Shown piece by piece: positions 7,798 through 16,712 of a stretch of DNA of 64,000 nucleotides; position 1 is the first letter of the stretch; each line of letters starts with the position of its first letter. The notes below the pieces were generated by a model that was given only the letters and a program-made list of their open reading frames with translations, was not told where the DNA came from and did not search any database. This stretch comes from Ignavibacteria bacterium (GTDB lineage: Bacteria; Bacteroidota; Ignavibacteria; Tepidaquicellales; Tepidaquicellaceae), in contig JAIBBK010000025.1 in NCBI GenBank assembly GCA_019694675.1, positions 1-64,000 of the forward strand, written 5' to 3'. The translations under genes were made by a program, and so were the position numbers.

Positions 7798-9651
7798 TCA
7801 GTTTGTCACAAGTGATTCAATCTCGAGCGCTTCCTTCTCTCTTTGCTCCCTGAGCTGTCTCGTGTACAGCGAATAGTAATGACCCTTCTTATGCATAAGC
7901 TCATGATGGTTTCCGTCCTCAATTATCTTTCCTTTCCTTATCACCAGTATTCGGTCACAGCTCTTTATGGTTGATAGCCTGTGGGCAATCACGACCGATG
8001 TCCTGTTTTTCATTATCTCATGAATCCCGCTCTGAATACGGGCTTCCGTAATAGTGTCAACGGATGAAGTTGCTTCATCCATAATGAAGATCCTCGGATC
8101 GGCCAATACGGCCCTGGCAAATGAGATAAGCTGTTTCTCACCCAGTGAAAGATTCTCGCCTCCTTCTCCGGCTTCCTCGTCAAGGCGTTCGATGAATTCA
8201 TCCGCACCGATGAGCTTAAGCGAGTGAACAACCTCCGCATCATCTGCTTCACTTCGGCCGTACCTGATGTTCTCCCGCACAGTGCCCGAGAAGAGATGCG
8301 GCGTCTGCAGCACAACACCTATCCTGCTTCTGAGGCTTTTCAAGGTACGGGTCTTGTAATCCACTCCGTCGATCTTAACAGTTCCGCCAGTAGGTTCATA
8401 GAAGCGGCAGATCAGGTTTATTATGCTTGACTTTCCTCCGCCTGTTTCTCCTACAAGAGCCACGGAAGTGCCGGCTTTGATCTTAAGATCAAGGCCCTCG
8501 AACACAGTCTTGCCCTTCTCATAGCTGAAGCTCACATTTTCAAATTCGATCTCACCTTCAATGTGCTCAAAGTCAGTTGCGCCTTCGCTGTCCCGGATCG
8601 CAGGCCTGGTATCCAGCAGTGAGAAGATCCTCTCCCCTGCCGAAAGGCTTCCCTGCGCGTGCGAGTAGAATCTCGAGATGTCAAGTATCGGTTCGTAGAT
8701 CAGCGTTGCATATGCGAAGAACGCCGCCAGCATTCCGACAGTGATCTCGGGCGGCATCTGCACGGCCATTCTTCCGCCGTAATAAAGTACGAATGCCGCG
8801 GCAACGGATCCGCCGAATATCACCAAAGGCTGGTAAAGCGCAGAGTAAAACTCTGACTTGAATGAAGCTGCCCTCATATTTTCGCTCAGTGACCGGAATT
8901 CACCCGAAGCCCTGCTCTCCTGCACCGTGCTCTTGTTAACTTCAACACCCGTGATATGCTCATTGAAGCTCGCGGTGATCTCGCTGTTGAACTTCCGCGA
9001 CTTCCTTGAATAAAGCAGGATCAACTGCCTGATCTTGAAGGAAACGATCATAAGAACAGGTATTGTGACAGATACAATTGAAGCCAGCTTCCAGTTGTAA
9101 ATGAACATCGCGCTCAGGCAGAATACGATCATCCCGAATCCCCAAATACACTCCACGAAAGCCCAGGAAAGTAGTTCCGTCACTTTCACTGTATCCGAGG
9201 AGATCCTCGACATCAGCCATCCTGCGGCAGACTTGTCATAGAACGAGAATGACAGTTCCTGCAATCTTCTGAATAGATCCTGCCTGATGTCAAACATCAC
9301 ATATTCCTGGATCTTGCCAGCATAGTTAATGAACATGAAGACGGATGCCGACAGTACAAATCCAAGTCCCAGCAGGATGAGAATGTATTTAGTCAGCGGG
9401 CCGAGGTCTGGCTCTGGTGCCGTACCTGCCGTGTGAAGCGGCCTGTACTGCTCAACGAGAGGCACGATCGCATGGTCGAGCAGGTTCAGCCATACAAGTG
9501 GCGTAACGGCTTCCACAAGACTTACCAACAATACGAATGTTATGAATCCGGCCATCCATTTCTTATACCTGAACGAATAACCGAATATCCTCCGAAGAAA
9601 AGGCAGCAACGCTCCTTTTGTGCTGAACTCTTTGTCCTTTAGTTTAGACAT
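7798..9651 (-). CDS. ABC exporter half-transporter with variant signature motif
   Basis: A 617-aa half-transporter with six membrane helices, then an ATPase domain. Walker A (GETGGGKSS) is near residue 399, Walker B (IFIMDEATSSVD) near 523 with the catalytic Glu, and the H-loop (VVIAHRLSTI) is intact. The signature is LSLGE instead of LSGGQ. The next gene upstream (9688-11532) has the complementary defect, so the two probably form a heterodimer of the TM287/288 or BmrCD type, exporting lipids or drugs. The gene starts 36 bases after its partner and has AGGAG nine bases before the ATG. Confidence 0.88.
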   Translation of the reverse strand: MSKLKDKEFSTKGALLPFLRRIFGYSFRYKKWMAGFITFVLLVSLVEAVTPLVWLNLLDHAIVPLVEQYRPLHTAGTAPEPDLGPLTKYILILLGLGFVLSASVFMFINYAGKIQEYVMFDIRQDLFRRLQELSFSFYDKSAAGWLMSRISSDTVKVTELLSWAFVECIWGFGMIVFCLSAMFIYNWKLASIVSVTIPVLMIVSFKIRQLILLYSRKSRKFNSEITASFNEHITGVEVNKSTVQESRASGEFRSLSENMRAASFKSEFYSALYQPLVIFGGSVAAAFVLYYGGRMAVQMPPEITVGMLAAFFAYATLIYEPILDISRFYSHAQGSLSAGERIFSLLDTRPAIRDSEGATDFEHIEGEIEFENVSFSYEKGKTVFEGLDLKIKAGTSVALVGETGGGKSSIINLICRFYEPTGGTVKIDGVDYKTRTLKSLRSRIGVVLQTPHLFSGTVRENIRYGRSEADDAEVVHSLKLIGADEFIERLDEEAGEGGENLSLGEKQLISFARAVLADPRIFIMDEATSSVDTITEARIQSGIHEIMKNRTSVVIAHRLSTIKSCDRILVIRKGKIIEDGNHHELMHKKGHYYSLYTRQLREQREKEALEIESLVTN

Positions 9652-9687
9652 GCAATTTCACTCCTTTTGCTTTTTTATTTGCTTCCA

Positions 9688-11532
9688 TCATTCTTCAAGT
9701 CCTGCCTCGGCCTTGATCTCTTCCTCAACGGATACCTGAATGTCATATATCCTTCTGTAAAATCCGCCGCGGCTTATCAGTTCATCGTGAGTGCCTTCTT
9801 CTATGATTCTGCCCTTCTCAAGTACAATGATCTTGTCGCAGTCCTGAATTGACGTTATCCTGTGTGCAATTATAAATGTTGTCCTGTCTTTCATCAGAGT
9901 TCTCAGTGACTTCTGAATTTCGAATTCGGTTTCCGAGTCAACAGCAGATGTTGAATCATCAAGCACCAGAATATCCGGATCCTTCAGCAGTGTCCGTGCA
10001 ATCGTCACTCTTTGCTTCTGGCCTCCGGAAAGTGTAACGCCTTTTTCCCCCACTATCGTATCATATGATTCCGGAAAGATCTCTGTGATCACATCGTGGA
10101 TCTTAGCAGCGTGAGCGGCCTCAACTACTTCATCAAAGTGCGAATCAGGTCTTGAATATGCGATGTTGCCCCTGATGGATGTTGAGAACAGAAACGGTCT
10201 CTGCAGCACAACACCGATCCTTCTCCTCAGGAATTCCTTTGAGAATCCGCTGATGTTCTTGCCGTCAATTCTGATCTCACCGCTGTCGGGTTCAAAGAAT
10301 CTCATTAAAAGCGAGATCACCGTTGACTTTCCTGCGCCCGTCGGTCCAAGCAAAGCAACTTTCTCGCCGGGCTTCACCCTGAAGCTCACGTTGTTCAGCA
10401 CATGGCCTTTCTCTTCTCTTGAGTATTTGAACGACACATTCCTGAACTCTATATCGCCTTTAAGCGACTCCTCTGAACTTCCGCGATAATCTTCTCTTAC
10501 TGCACTTAGAATTGAGTAGAGTCTGTTCAGAGCCACAGTCGCCATGCCCATCTCGCTGATAAGCTGTCCGAGTCTTCTCATCGGCCATGTTACCAGTGTT
10601 GAATACGTATAGAATGCAGTCAGCTCTCCCACAGACAGCTTGTTTGTCAACGTAAGGTATCCTCCGACAAAGATCGTAACAGCCATCTGTATATGAACAA
10701 GCAGGTCTGATGACGGCCAGAAGATCCTGTGCAGATTATTCAGCTTTATCCCCCACTTTCTCTTTTCGAGATTCTGATTTGTGAACTTCTCGATCTCAAA
10801 GTCTTCCTTTGCAAACGCCTTAACTACTCTTATCCCGGAAATATTTTCCTGCGCAAGAATGGAAAGCTTATCCTGCTCAAGCTCATGCTGATTCCAAACC
10901 TTTGTTTCCTGTCTGAAGAACAGGATTGAGCCGGCCATCAGAACCGGCGCAAATGCAACTGCTATCAGAGCATAAGTGAAGTTGATCGTTGCCATCATTA
11001 TGAATGCACCAGTGAACAGCGCCATCAGCCGTATCGTATCCACGATCTGAGTGGCTGCAAATTTCCTTATCGTCTCAACATCTCCGGTACATCTTTGTAT
11101 AAGTTCACCTGTCGGGGTTTTCGAATGAAACGCCAGCGGCAATGCCTGCAAATGCGAGAACAGCCTGTCTCTGAGTTCCTTCATTGCCTTCTCCGTTACA
11201 GAAGCGGTAATTGCACTGGATGTAAATGAGAACACGCCTCTGATAAGGGCAATGCAAAGAAAGATCAAACCGATCCCGATCAGAATTGACTCTATGTTCT
11301 CCTTGCTGAAAGCAGGAAGAATTGAATAGAAGAAACCCGTGATCGCGTCATCAGGAGTGAAAGAGATCTTTCCGTCGCTTTGAAAGTAAACTATCACCTT
11401 GTCAACTGCGATCTGCAGTATTTTCGGCTCAAGCATCCTTACAAACACCGCAGTTATGAGCAGGACGGAGGAAAAGACGTAATAGCCGCTCCACTTTCCC
11501 AGTATTTCAAACAGCCTTCGTATGTATATCAT
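9688..11532 (-). CDS. ABC exporter half-transporter with Asp at the catalytic Glu position
   Basis: A 614-aa half-transporter with six membrane helices followed by an ATPase. Walker A (GPTGAGKST) lies near residue 397 and the signature is canonical (LSGGQKQR, near 502). Walker B reads ILVLDDSTSAVD, so the usual catalytic Glu is Asp. Paired with the downstream gene, its Walker site would meet the variant LSLGE signature, giving one degenerate and one consensus ATP site. It is the first gene of the two-gene operon, and no clear ribosome binding site precedes the ATG. Confidence 0.88.
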   Translation of the reverse strand: MIYIRRLFEILGKWSGYYVFSSVLLITAVFVRMLEPKILQIAVDKVIVYFQSDGKISFTPDDAITGFFYSILPAFSKENIESILIGIGLIFLCIALIRGVFSFTSSAITASVTEKAMKELRDRLFSHLQALPLAFHSKTPTGELIQRCTGDVETIRKFAATQIVDTIRLMALFTGAFIMMATINFTYALIAVAFAPVLMAGSILFFRQETKVWNQHELEQDKLSILAQENISGIRVVKAFAKEDFEIEKFTNQNLEKRKWGIKLNNLHRIFWPSSDLLVHIQMAVTIFVGGYLTLTNKLSVGELTAFYTYSTLVTWPMRRLGQLISEMGMATVALNRLYSILSAVREDYRGSSEESLKGDIEFRNVSFKYSREEKGHVLNNVSFRVKPGEKVALLGPTGAGKSTVISLLMRFFEPDSGEIRIDGKNISGFSKEFLRRRIGVVLQRPFLFSTSIRGNIAYSRPDSHFDEVVEAAHAAKIHDVITEIFPESYDTIVGEKGVTLSGGQKQRVTIARTLLKDPDILVLDDSTSAVDSETEFEIQKSLRTLMKDRTTFIIAHRITSIQDCDKIIVLEKGRIIEEGTHDELISRGGFYRRIYDIQVSVEEEIKAEAGLEE

Positions 11533-11553
11533 GACTTAGAATTTGTTGTGTGC

Positions 11554-11590
11554 AAAAAAAAACCGCGGAAACTTTTCGGTATCCGCGGTT
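11554..11590 (-). terminator. Strong terminator after the 56-aa ORF
   Basis: On the minus strand AACCGCGGA/TCCGCGGTT forms a 9-bp stem and runs straight into nine T residues. It lies 27 bases after the stop of the small ORF at 11618-11788 and 21 bases before the ABC gene start. Confidence 0.92.
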
Positions 11591-11617
11591 TCAAAAATTC
11601 TGAAAATCGAATTCAGC

Positions 11618-11788
11618 TCAGAGCATTCCTCCTCGCACCCACGGATCAATACCGTAATCAAATGACACTGCAAACGGCACAAGTGCCATCTGGATATTCT
11701 TGAAATTGTTGATTTGCATTCTTGTCAGTTCGTCATTGGTTTTGTATTTGGGATGTATCCGTAGTAAAGCGTCTACAAAAATAGACAT
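11618..11788 (-). CDS. Small hypothetical protein, 56 aa
   Basis: I translated this frame by hand. It starts MSIFVDALLRIHPKY, has NNFKNIQMALVPFAVSFDYG in the middle and ends GIDPWVRGGML. An in-frame stop lies three codons upstream, so the ATG at 11788 is the first start. No Shine-Dalgarno sequence is visible. Composition looks protein-like (mixed hydrophobic and charged, aromatic C-terminal part), and a strong terminator follows the stop. It lies 191 bases downstream of glgA on the same strand and could be the last gene of that transcript or have its own promoter. I do not recognise the family. Confidence 0.55.
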   Translation of the reverse strand: MSIFVDALLRIHPKYKTNDELTRMQINNFKNIQMALVPFAVSFDYGIDPWVRGGML

Positions 11789-11979
11789 GCTTGTTCAAAG
11801 ATGCAACAATTATCTTGGACGATGCCAAATTTTTTACGATCCTCATTCGTGCAAGTTGCACTTCTGCCGGAGTGTTCCTCAGTTTACAGAGTTAACTCAT
11901 CACAAAGTGTGAACAACAGCTCTTGTTGCGGCTAATAACTGAGGCAGGCCTTTGCTCTTGCTTCAGAAGGAAATGAAGT

Positions 11980-13452
11980 TCAGGATCTCTTTTGAATTGC
12001 CTTGTTGTAAAGTTCAATGTACATGTCAGCAGAGTGTTTCCATGAGAAATCTTCCTTCATTCCTCGTTTCTGAATCTTCTTCCAAACCTTTTTGTCCCTG
12101 AAGATGTCAAGAGCCCTTGCCACGGTAGAATACAGTGCCTGCGGAGTATAGTCATTGAAAGAGAATCCATTCCCCTTTTGATCATACTCATGATAATCCC
12201 TGACAGTATCAGCCAGTCCGCCGGTCTTACGCACTATGGGAACTGTGCCGTACCTGAGGCTGTACATTTGATTGAGGCCGCACGGTTCATAATGCGAAGG
12301 CATGAGGAACATGTCACTGCCGGCTGTGATGTAGTGTGAAAGCTTGTTGTTGTAGCCGATGTAAACATTGACCCTGCCGGGATAAGATGACTTAAGACCC
12401 TTGAAAAAATCCTCAGTCTGTGAATCCCCAGAACCCAGCACCACAAACTGAACGGGCAACTGCATTATCTCATTGATAACGGGAGGAAGCAGTTCAAATC
12501 CTTTTTGCGGTGCAAATCTCGAGACTATGCCAATGAGCGCACTGTCCGCCATGGCGGGCAATTCCGCTTCTTCCAGCAATGCGGCCCTGTTCTTTTCTTT
12601 GCCCTTTAACTGTGCTGCTGAGTATTTATGCGGTATGAAGGCATCATGCTTCGGATTCCAGATGTTCTCATCAATTCCGTTGAGGACTCCGTAGATGTCA
12701 TTGCTTCTTGTCTGAAGAACACCCTCAAGCCCGGCGCCGAGTTCGCTTGTCTGTATCTCATGAGCATATGTCGGACTTACCGCCGATACGATCTCTGAGT
12801 ACACTATCCCTGCCTTCATAAAGCAAAAAGTACCGTTATGTTCAAACGGCATGTAAGGAGCATAATACTCCACAGGCAGTCCGGCCTTTGCCACGGACTC
12901 ACTGGAAAACATTCCCTGGTATCCGATGTTGTGAATTGAGAGCAGGGTTGCGGTCTTGTCAAACATCCGGTCCCAGCTGTAAGATGTCTTTATCATAGCC
13001 GGAATGAGTGCGGTCTGCCAGTCATTGCAGTGTATCACGTCCGGAGCCCAGTTCATTCTCTGAAGTGATTCCATTATTGCGATCTGAAAGAAAATGAATC
13101 TCTCATCTTCATCAGGATCATTGGTATAAGGATGATCACGGTGGAAGTAATGCGGGCAATCAACAAAATAGACATCTGCCTCCGAACCCGGAAGCTTCGA
13201 ATGCCACAGGCCGAATGAGTGAACATTGCCGCCTATGTTTATCTCGGCACCGGCAACTTCTTCATACCTGGAAATCCCGTGATCAATGACTTTTATCCCT
13301 CCGTACAGCGGCAGGAATATGCGGACCTCACAGCCTTCCTCCGTTAGCGCCTTCGGCAAAGAACCCGCCACGTCGCCGAGGCCTCCCGTTTTCACATAAG
13401 GGAAGCACTCAGAGACGGCAAAGCAGACTTTGCAGGTTTTTTGTTTGCTCAA
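11980..13452 (-). CDS. glgA: Glycogen synthase (ADP-glucose, GT5)
   Basis: A 490-aa starch/glycogen synthase. The N-terminal KTGGLGDVAGSLPKAL is the ADP-glucose binding motif of GT5 enzymes. The C-terminal half has PSHYEPCGLNQMYSLRYGT and RKTGGLADTV, which hold the second conserved glucan/nucleotide-binding site. It extends alpha-1,4-glucan chains from ADP-glucose in the cytoplasm. It starts 7 bases after the esterase-like gene, so the two form an operon. Length and motifs are normal. Confidence 0.95.
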   Translation of the reverse strand: MSKQKTCKVCFAVSECFPYVKTGGLGDVAGSLPKALTEEGCEVRIFLPLYGGIKVIDHGISRYEEVAGAEINIGGNVHSFGLWHSKLPGSEADVYFVDCPHYFHRDHPYTNDPDEDERFIFFQIAIMESLQRMNWAPDVIHCNDWQTALIPAMIKTSYSWDRMFDKTATLLSIHNIGYQGMFSSESVAKAGLPVEYYAPYMPFEHNGTFCFMKAGIVYSEIVSAVSPTYAHEIQTSELGAGLEGVLQTRSNDIYGVLNGIDENIWNPKHDAFIPHKYSAAQLKGKEKNRAALLEEAELPAMADSALIGIVSRFAPQKGFELLPPVINEIMQLPVQFVVLGSGDSQTEDFFKGLKSSYPGRVNVYIGYNNKLSHYITAGSDMFLMPSHYEPCGLNQMYSLRYGTVPIVRKTGGLADTVRDYHEYDQKGNGFSFNDYTPQALYSTVARALDIFRDKKVWKKIQKRGMKEDFSWKHSADMYIELYNKAIQKRS

Positions 13453-13459
13453 GAAATCG

Positions 13460-14191
13460 TCAGAATTTTGTTTCTATTACATATGGAAGCATGATCCTCC
13501 ATGTGGGCCAGTCATGCGGAACATCGGTTCCCCACATCTCAAGGTCATGCGGAACATTCTTTGAGTTGAGAATATCCGAAAGGTCTTTTGATGCCCTGGG
13601 ATTCTCGTAGTTTCCCTGTCCCGTCAGAATGTGAATATGATTGCTCTTTCTCATTTCTCCGAGAATATTCTCGTCATTGAGGTTCGGAAGATAAGAGATC
13701 GGTGAGTTGAAGTAACAGTCTTCGTCAAAATATCCTTTTGTGTAATCGCTGAGGTCGTAAGAGCCGCTCATTGCTATTGTGCCGTTGATCAGATCAGGCC
13801 TCTTGAAGAAGATGTTTGCGCAGTGAAGAGCACCCAGTGACGCACCTGAGGTGATGATGTCAACTTTTCCGTTGCAGTCGTTGTATATGAACGGCACTAC
13901 CTCGTTATAAACATAGTCATTGAACTGCTGATGCCTTATTGCCTTTGCCCTTCCCGGCATTTCATCGTTCAGCCAGCTTTCATTGTTGATGCTGTTTATC
14001 GAGTAGACCTTGATCTTCCCGCAATCGATCAGGTGCTTAAGCGATTCGATCATCTGAAATCTTTCGTATTCAAGAAAATCAGCCGCGGCCGTGGGAAACA
14101 ACAGCAATGCAAAACCGTAATCTCCGTAAACAACGATGTCCATCTCCTTGCCCAAAGTCGGGCTGTAGAGTTTAGAAATCTCTCTTCTCAT
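13460..14191 (-). CDS. Putative esterase (alpha/beta hydrolase, esterase D-like)
   Basis: A 243-aa alpha/beta hydrolase resembling the putative esterase (PF00756) family. It has a nucleophile elbow GASLGA and a C-terminal VPHDWPTW with the expected catalytic His. No signal peptide is seen. I chose the ATG at 14191 (MRREISKLYSP) because the longer frame from 14224 would begin at or upstream of the predicted transcription start (TACTTTTG box at 14222-14229). It forms an operon with glgA, so a role in polysaccharide or acyl ester metabolism is possible, but the substrate is unknown. Confidence 0.8.
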   Translation of the reverse strand: MRREISKLYSPTLGKEMDIVVYGDYGFALLLFPTAAADFLEYERFQMIESLKHLIDCGKIKVYSINSINNESWLNDEMPGRAKAIRHQQFNDYVYNEVVPFIYNDCNGKVDIITSGASLGALHCANIFFKRPDLINGTIAMSGSYDLSDYTKGYFDEDCYFNSPISYLPNLNDENILGEMRKSNHIHILTGQGNYENPRASKDLSDILNSKNVPHDLEMWGTDVPHDWPTWRIMLPYVIETKF

Positions 14192-14221
14192 TATGTATGT
14201 GGAATTTGATTTAAGGAAACG

Positions 14222-14256
14222 CAAAAGTACCGATTTTGAAGGACTCTTTTAAGTCC
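14222..14256 (-). promoter_or_regulatory. Promoter-like box and small dyad before esterase-glgA
   Basis: On the minus strand TACTTTTG (14222-14229) matches the TAnnTTTG -7 element. The small dyad GGACT/AGTCC at 14241-14256 lies just upstream and could be an operator. No TTTG is found at the usual 19-21 spacing. Confidence 0.45.
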
Positions 14257-14330
14257 AAAAATAGACCGGCCCGGAGATTCCGGTTGATCTCGTACTGCAT
14301 AGAGGAACTGTTCCCGCCGGTTAACAGCAG

Positions 14331-14369
14331 GTAAAATAAAAGGGCAGGCATCTCACGACGCCTGCCCTT
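14331..14369 (-). terminator. Terminator of the DUF3127 gene
   Basis: AAGGGCAGGC/GCCTGCCCTT forms a 10-bp stem with a 10-base loop. On the minus strand it is followed by TTTATTTTA. It lies 26 bases after the DUF3127 stop codon. Confidence 0.9.
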
Positions 14370-14395
14370 GATTTTGCGAACTTAATTTGCTTAAC

Positions 14396-14746
14396 TCAGA
14401 ACGGAAGATCTTCGTCGTCTGAGCTCATGTCATCGCCCGCCGCGTGCTTTGCAGTTTCGGAGCTTCCTTCGGACATCTGCAGTTTCCAAACCACAAGACT
14501 GTTGAAGTAAGTCTTAACTCCTTCTTTATTGGTCCACGGCTTTCCGCGAAGATCAAAAGTGATGTCAACTTCATCACCAACCTTATACATGTCAAGCAAG
14601 CCTGTATTGTCCTGGTGAAGTTCGAACTTGATATATTGCGGAAATGACGGATTGTCAGAATATTCAACTATGAAATCCCGCTTTTTGAATTTATCTGTAA
14701 CTTGCTTTGTATCAGAAATTTCGTGGATCCTGCCTTTGATGTTCAT
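14396..14746 (-). CDS. DUF3127 protein with SSB-like acidic tail
   Basis: A 116-aa protein of the DUF3127 family, common in Bacteroidota and predicted to have an OB-like fold. Residues about 1-95 form the conserved domain (MNIKGRIHEISDTKQV near the start, FNSLVVWKLQ near the end). The C-terminus is acidic and ends SSDDEDLPF, very like the protein-docking tail of bacterial SSB (DDDIPF). This suggests a single-stranded DNA-binding protein that recruits repair or replication partners. That role is inferred from the tail and fold type. It is a single gene with its own terminator. Confidence 0.85.
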   Translation of the reverse strand: MNIKGRIHEISDTKQVTDKFKKRDFIVEYSDNPSFPQYIKFELHQDNTGLLDMYKVGDEVDITFDLRGKPWTNKEGVKTYFNSLVVWKLQMSEGSSETAKHAAGDDMSSDDEDLPF

Positions 14747-14841
14747 TTTCTTATTCTGTTTTGAAGCAAGTTATCAAAACCCGCACAAAGTTGAAATTTA
14801 TTTTGGCTGAAAACTGAAACTGCCGAGTTCAACAAGATGAG

Positions 14842-14871
14842 ACTGCGGAGGCCCTTATTTACCCCCGCAGT
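14842..14871 (-). terminator. Weak hairpin after the vWA gene
   Basis: ACTGCGG/CCGCAGT can pair across a 16-base loop, 33 bases after the stop of the vWA gene. There is no U-tract on either side, so it is a poor intrinsic terminator and may be only a transcript-stabilising hairpin. Confidence 0.35.
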
Positions 14872-14903
14872 ACCCTCGTAAGTAAGACCAGCTATATTAA
14901 ATG

Positions 14904-15542
14904 TCAGCTGATCCCGTTGTAGTATCCGTCATTCGTATCTTCATTCTCTCTTATCTTCCTGAGCCAATTGAGCTTCGCCGTTCTTTCCCTGCGTCTGTAT
15001 TCATTCAAACCTGCTGCGGACTTTTCAAACCTGCTGAAATTCCGTATGTCCATACTCGATGCTGCGGCTTCCACGTCATGGTCTGCGCCGGAGTAAGTGA
15101 TCGTCCAGTTGCCTGACTTTCGGAGCTCATCCTGCAAGTTCACAATGTCCCTTCCTGAAAATTCCCTGGAGGCATTCTCGAAACCGTCAGTAAGAATACT
15201 CACAAGCACTTTGTAGTCCTTCTCCGATCTGAGTTCGTACCTGAGTCCGTTAATGCTCCTGCCAACGGCATCGAAGAGCGGGGTGGCGGCGGACGGCCTG
15301 TAGTTCCTGCCCGTGATGATCTCAAACTTTTCGAGCGGAGCCAAATTGAGATAACTCTTTATCCCTCCGGAATTGAATGTGACAAATGTTACGAAGTGCT
15401 CCTGTTCCGGGAAGTCCTTTGCACACTCCTTTGTTGACAATACTATCTCATTGAATGTCCCGATGATCGGCTCTCTGATGCTGTTCATAGAACCGCTCTC
15501 ATCAAGGATGATGAGATGATGTACCTTCTGTCTTGTTTCCAT
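14904..15542 (-). CDS. von Willebrand factor A domain protein
   Basis: A 212-aa cytoplasmic vWA protein. The metal-ion-dependent adhesion site is complete: DESGSM near residue 14, the Thr in SAATPLFDA near 85, and the Asp in ILTDGFEN. There is no signal peptide or membrane segment. The last 40 residues are charged and helical (EYRRRERTAKLNWLRKIRE). AGGAG stands seven bases before the ATG. It is the last gene of the minus-strand block with the CARF-like regulator, sigma-like and ARPP-1-like proteins. In such settings vWA proteins usually act as metal-dependent scaffolds; the partner here is unknown. Confidence 0.85.
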   Translation of the reverse strand: METRQKVHHLIILDESGSMNSIREPIIGTFNEIVLSTKECAKDFPEQEHFVTFVTFNSGGIKSYLNLAPLEKFEIITGRNYRPSAATPLFDAVGRSINGLRYELRSEKDYKVLVSILTDGFENASREFSGRDIVNLQDELRKSGNWTITYSGADHDVEAAASSMDIRNFSRFEKSAAGLNEYRRRERTAKLNWLRKIRENEDTNDGYYNGIS

Positions 15543-15580
15543 TTTTTCTCCTTTTTGGGTTTGAGTTACAGTTGCCTGAT

Positions 15581-15763
15581 TTAGTTTCTGTCTGCAAATT
15601 TCAATATCCCCGCGTGCAATTTGAGCGCTTCAACTTTCTTATTGTCAAGGACTTCAGAAGCGGTCGGCCCGGCAACAGATCCAAATTCACGCCTGAGCAG
15701 GTCTTTGAATTTCATTCCATTGTATCGCCCTGATTTCAAAACGAGGGCGCATTCTTTTTCCAA
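15581..15763 (-). CDS. Small hypothetical protein (TTG start)
   Basis: A 60-aa frame starting with TTG; an in-frame TGA lies four codons upstream. It sits between ARPP-1 (19 bases upstream) and vWA (38 bases downstream) on the same strand, which fits an operon gene. The sequence is basic and helical in the middle (YNGMKFKDLLRREFG) and has no known motif. There is no Shine-Dalgarno sequence before the TTG, nor before the internal ATG at residue 17. It may be real, start later, or be chance. Confidence 0.4.
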   Translation of the reverse strand: MEKECALVLKSGRYNGMKFKDLLRREFGSVAGPTASEVLDNKKVEALKLHAGILKFADRN

Positions 15764-15782
15764 ATGGACATTTCATCGTCTT

Positions 15783-16685
15783 TTAAGTTGTCCTGAACAA
15801 AGCCGCCAAATGCACCGGTGTTGCTTCATAGTTAAGCCTGTACGAAGTCATCTTATCATCATGGTAGCGGAATTCCTTCCCGGCCGCCACCGCCCTGTGC
15901 TCTTCGCTCTTGGCATCTTTGACTTTCTTCATGGCTTTGTTGAGTTCATTGACAGCATCGATTTCACCGAGCTCGCCGCTATCGTAAAGGTCAATGTCCA
16001 TATACGCTGCTCTTAACAACTTCGGAAAATACTGAGCGTATACAGCGGAGCTGTTGAATGCCTCTATGGTGGCAATATCCCTGCCGATGAATATGGCTAA
16101 ACCGTTGCAGGCAACTTCCGGAAAAATGTCATTGAGATTCTTCGCAAAGCTGTGCGATATGCTCTCGAAGACATCCGAAAGGTTTGACGTATCTGAGCTG
16201 AACGATTTTCTCGATTCATATTCACTAACATTTCTCCATACATCCGACTGGTCTGACCTGTGCTTCAAACCCTGCTTCAACGATTGCGATACGTTCATCA
16301 TCTTCTTCATCCGCATTGCCGACGGCTCATAATATTCGGATGCGGCGAAAGTCCTTGACCTGTATCTCCATCTTCCAGCTTCCACGCAACTCACCGGCAA
16401 TATTGTGACCGATCTGGGTTCGATCAATACAGATGTGTTTAAGACCCTGTTCTGCTTCGCACCTATAAGGATCTCTCCGTCGGAGAAGAAGACATACTGA
16501 TCAGACAAGTTGCTTACCTTGAGATTGTTAACACTTCCCGCCTCGTCCACTTCCTCAATCTTGATCCCACCCTTTGAAGCGGCATCCTGCAATGAGATGT
16601 AATTGAAGCTGTCCGCGTCCTTTGTCCTGAACTGGACAATGCTGATCATTCCGCTCTTTGCAAACGACGATCTTTCGAAGTTCAT
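15783..16685 (-). CDS. ARPP-1-like domain protein
   Basis: A 300-aa protein resembling the ARPP-1 family (a domain named for association with ADP-ribosylglycohydrolases and rhodanese/phosphatase proteins). Family-like features include GEILIGAKQNRVLNTSVLI, then the region ILPVSCVEAGRWRYRS near residue 95 with a conserved Cys. The biochemical function of the family is unknown to me. I chose the ATG at 16685 because GGAGG lies 8 bases upstream; the longer frame to 16751 lacks such a site and overlaps the promoter region. No signal peptide. It is preceded by a large dyad at 16734-16780. Confidence 0.75.
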   Translation of the reverse strand: MNFERSSFAKSGMISIVQFRTKDADSFNYISLQDAASKGGIKIEEVDEAGSVNNLKVSNLSDQYVFFSDGEILIGAKQNRVLNTSVLIEPRSVTILPVSCVEAGRWRYRSRTFAASEYYEPSAMRMKKMMNVSQSLKQGLKHRSDQSDVWRNVSEYESRKSFSSDTSNLSDVFESISHSFAKNLNDIFPEVACNGLAIFIGRDIATIEAFNSSAVYAQYFPKLLRAAYMDIDLYDSGELGEIDAVNELNKAMKKVKDAKSEEHRAVAAGKEFRYHDDKMTSYRLNYEATPVHLAALFRTT

Positions 16686-16712
16686 TTCGTTAACCTCCGT
16701 ATTGTTTTTATT

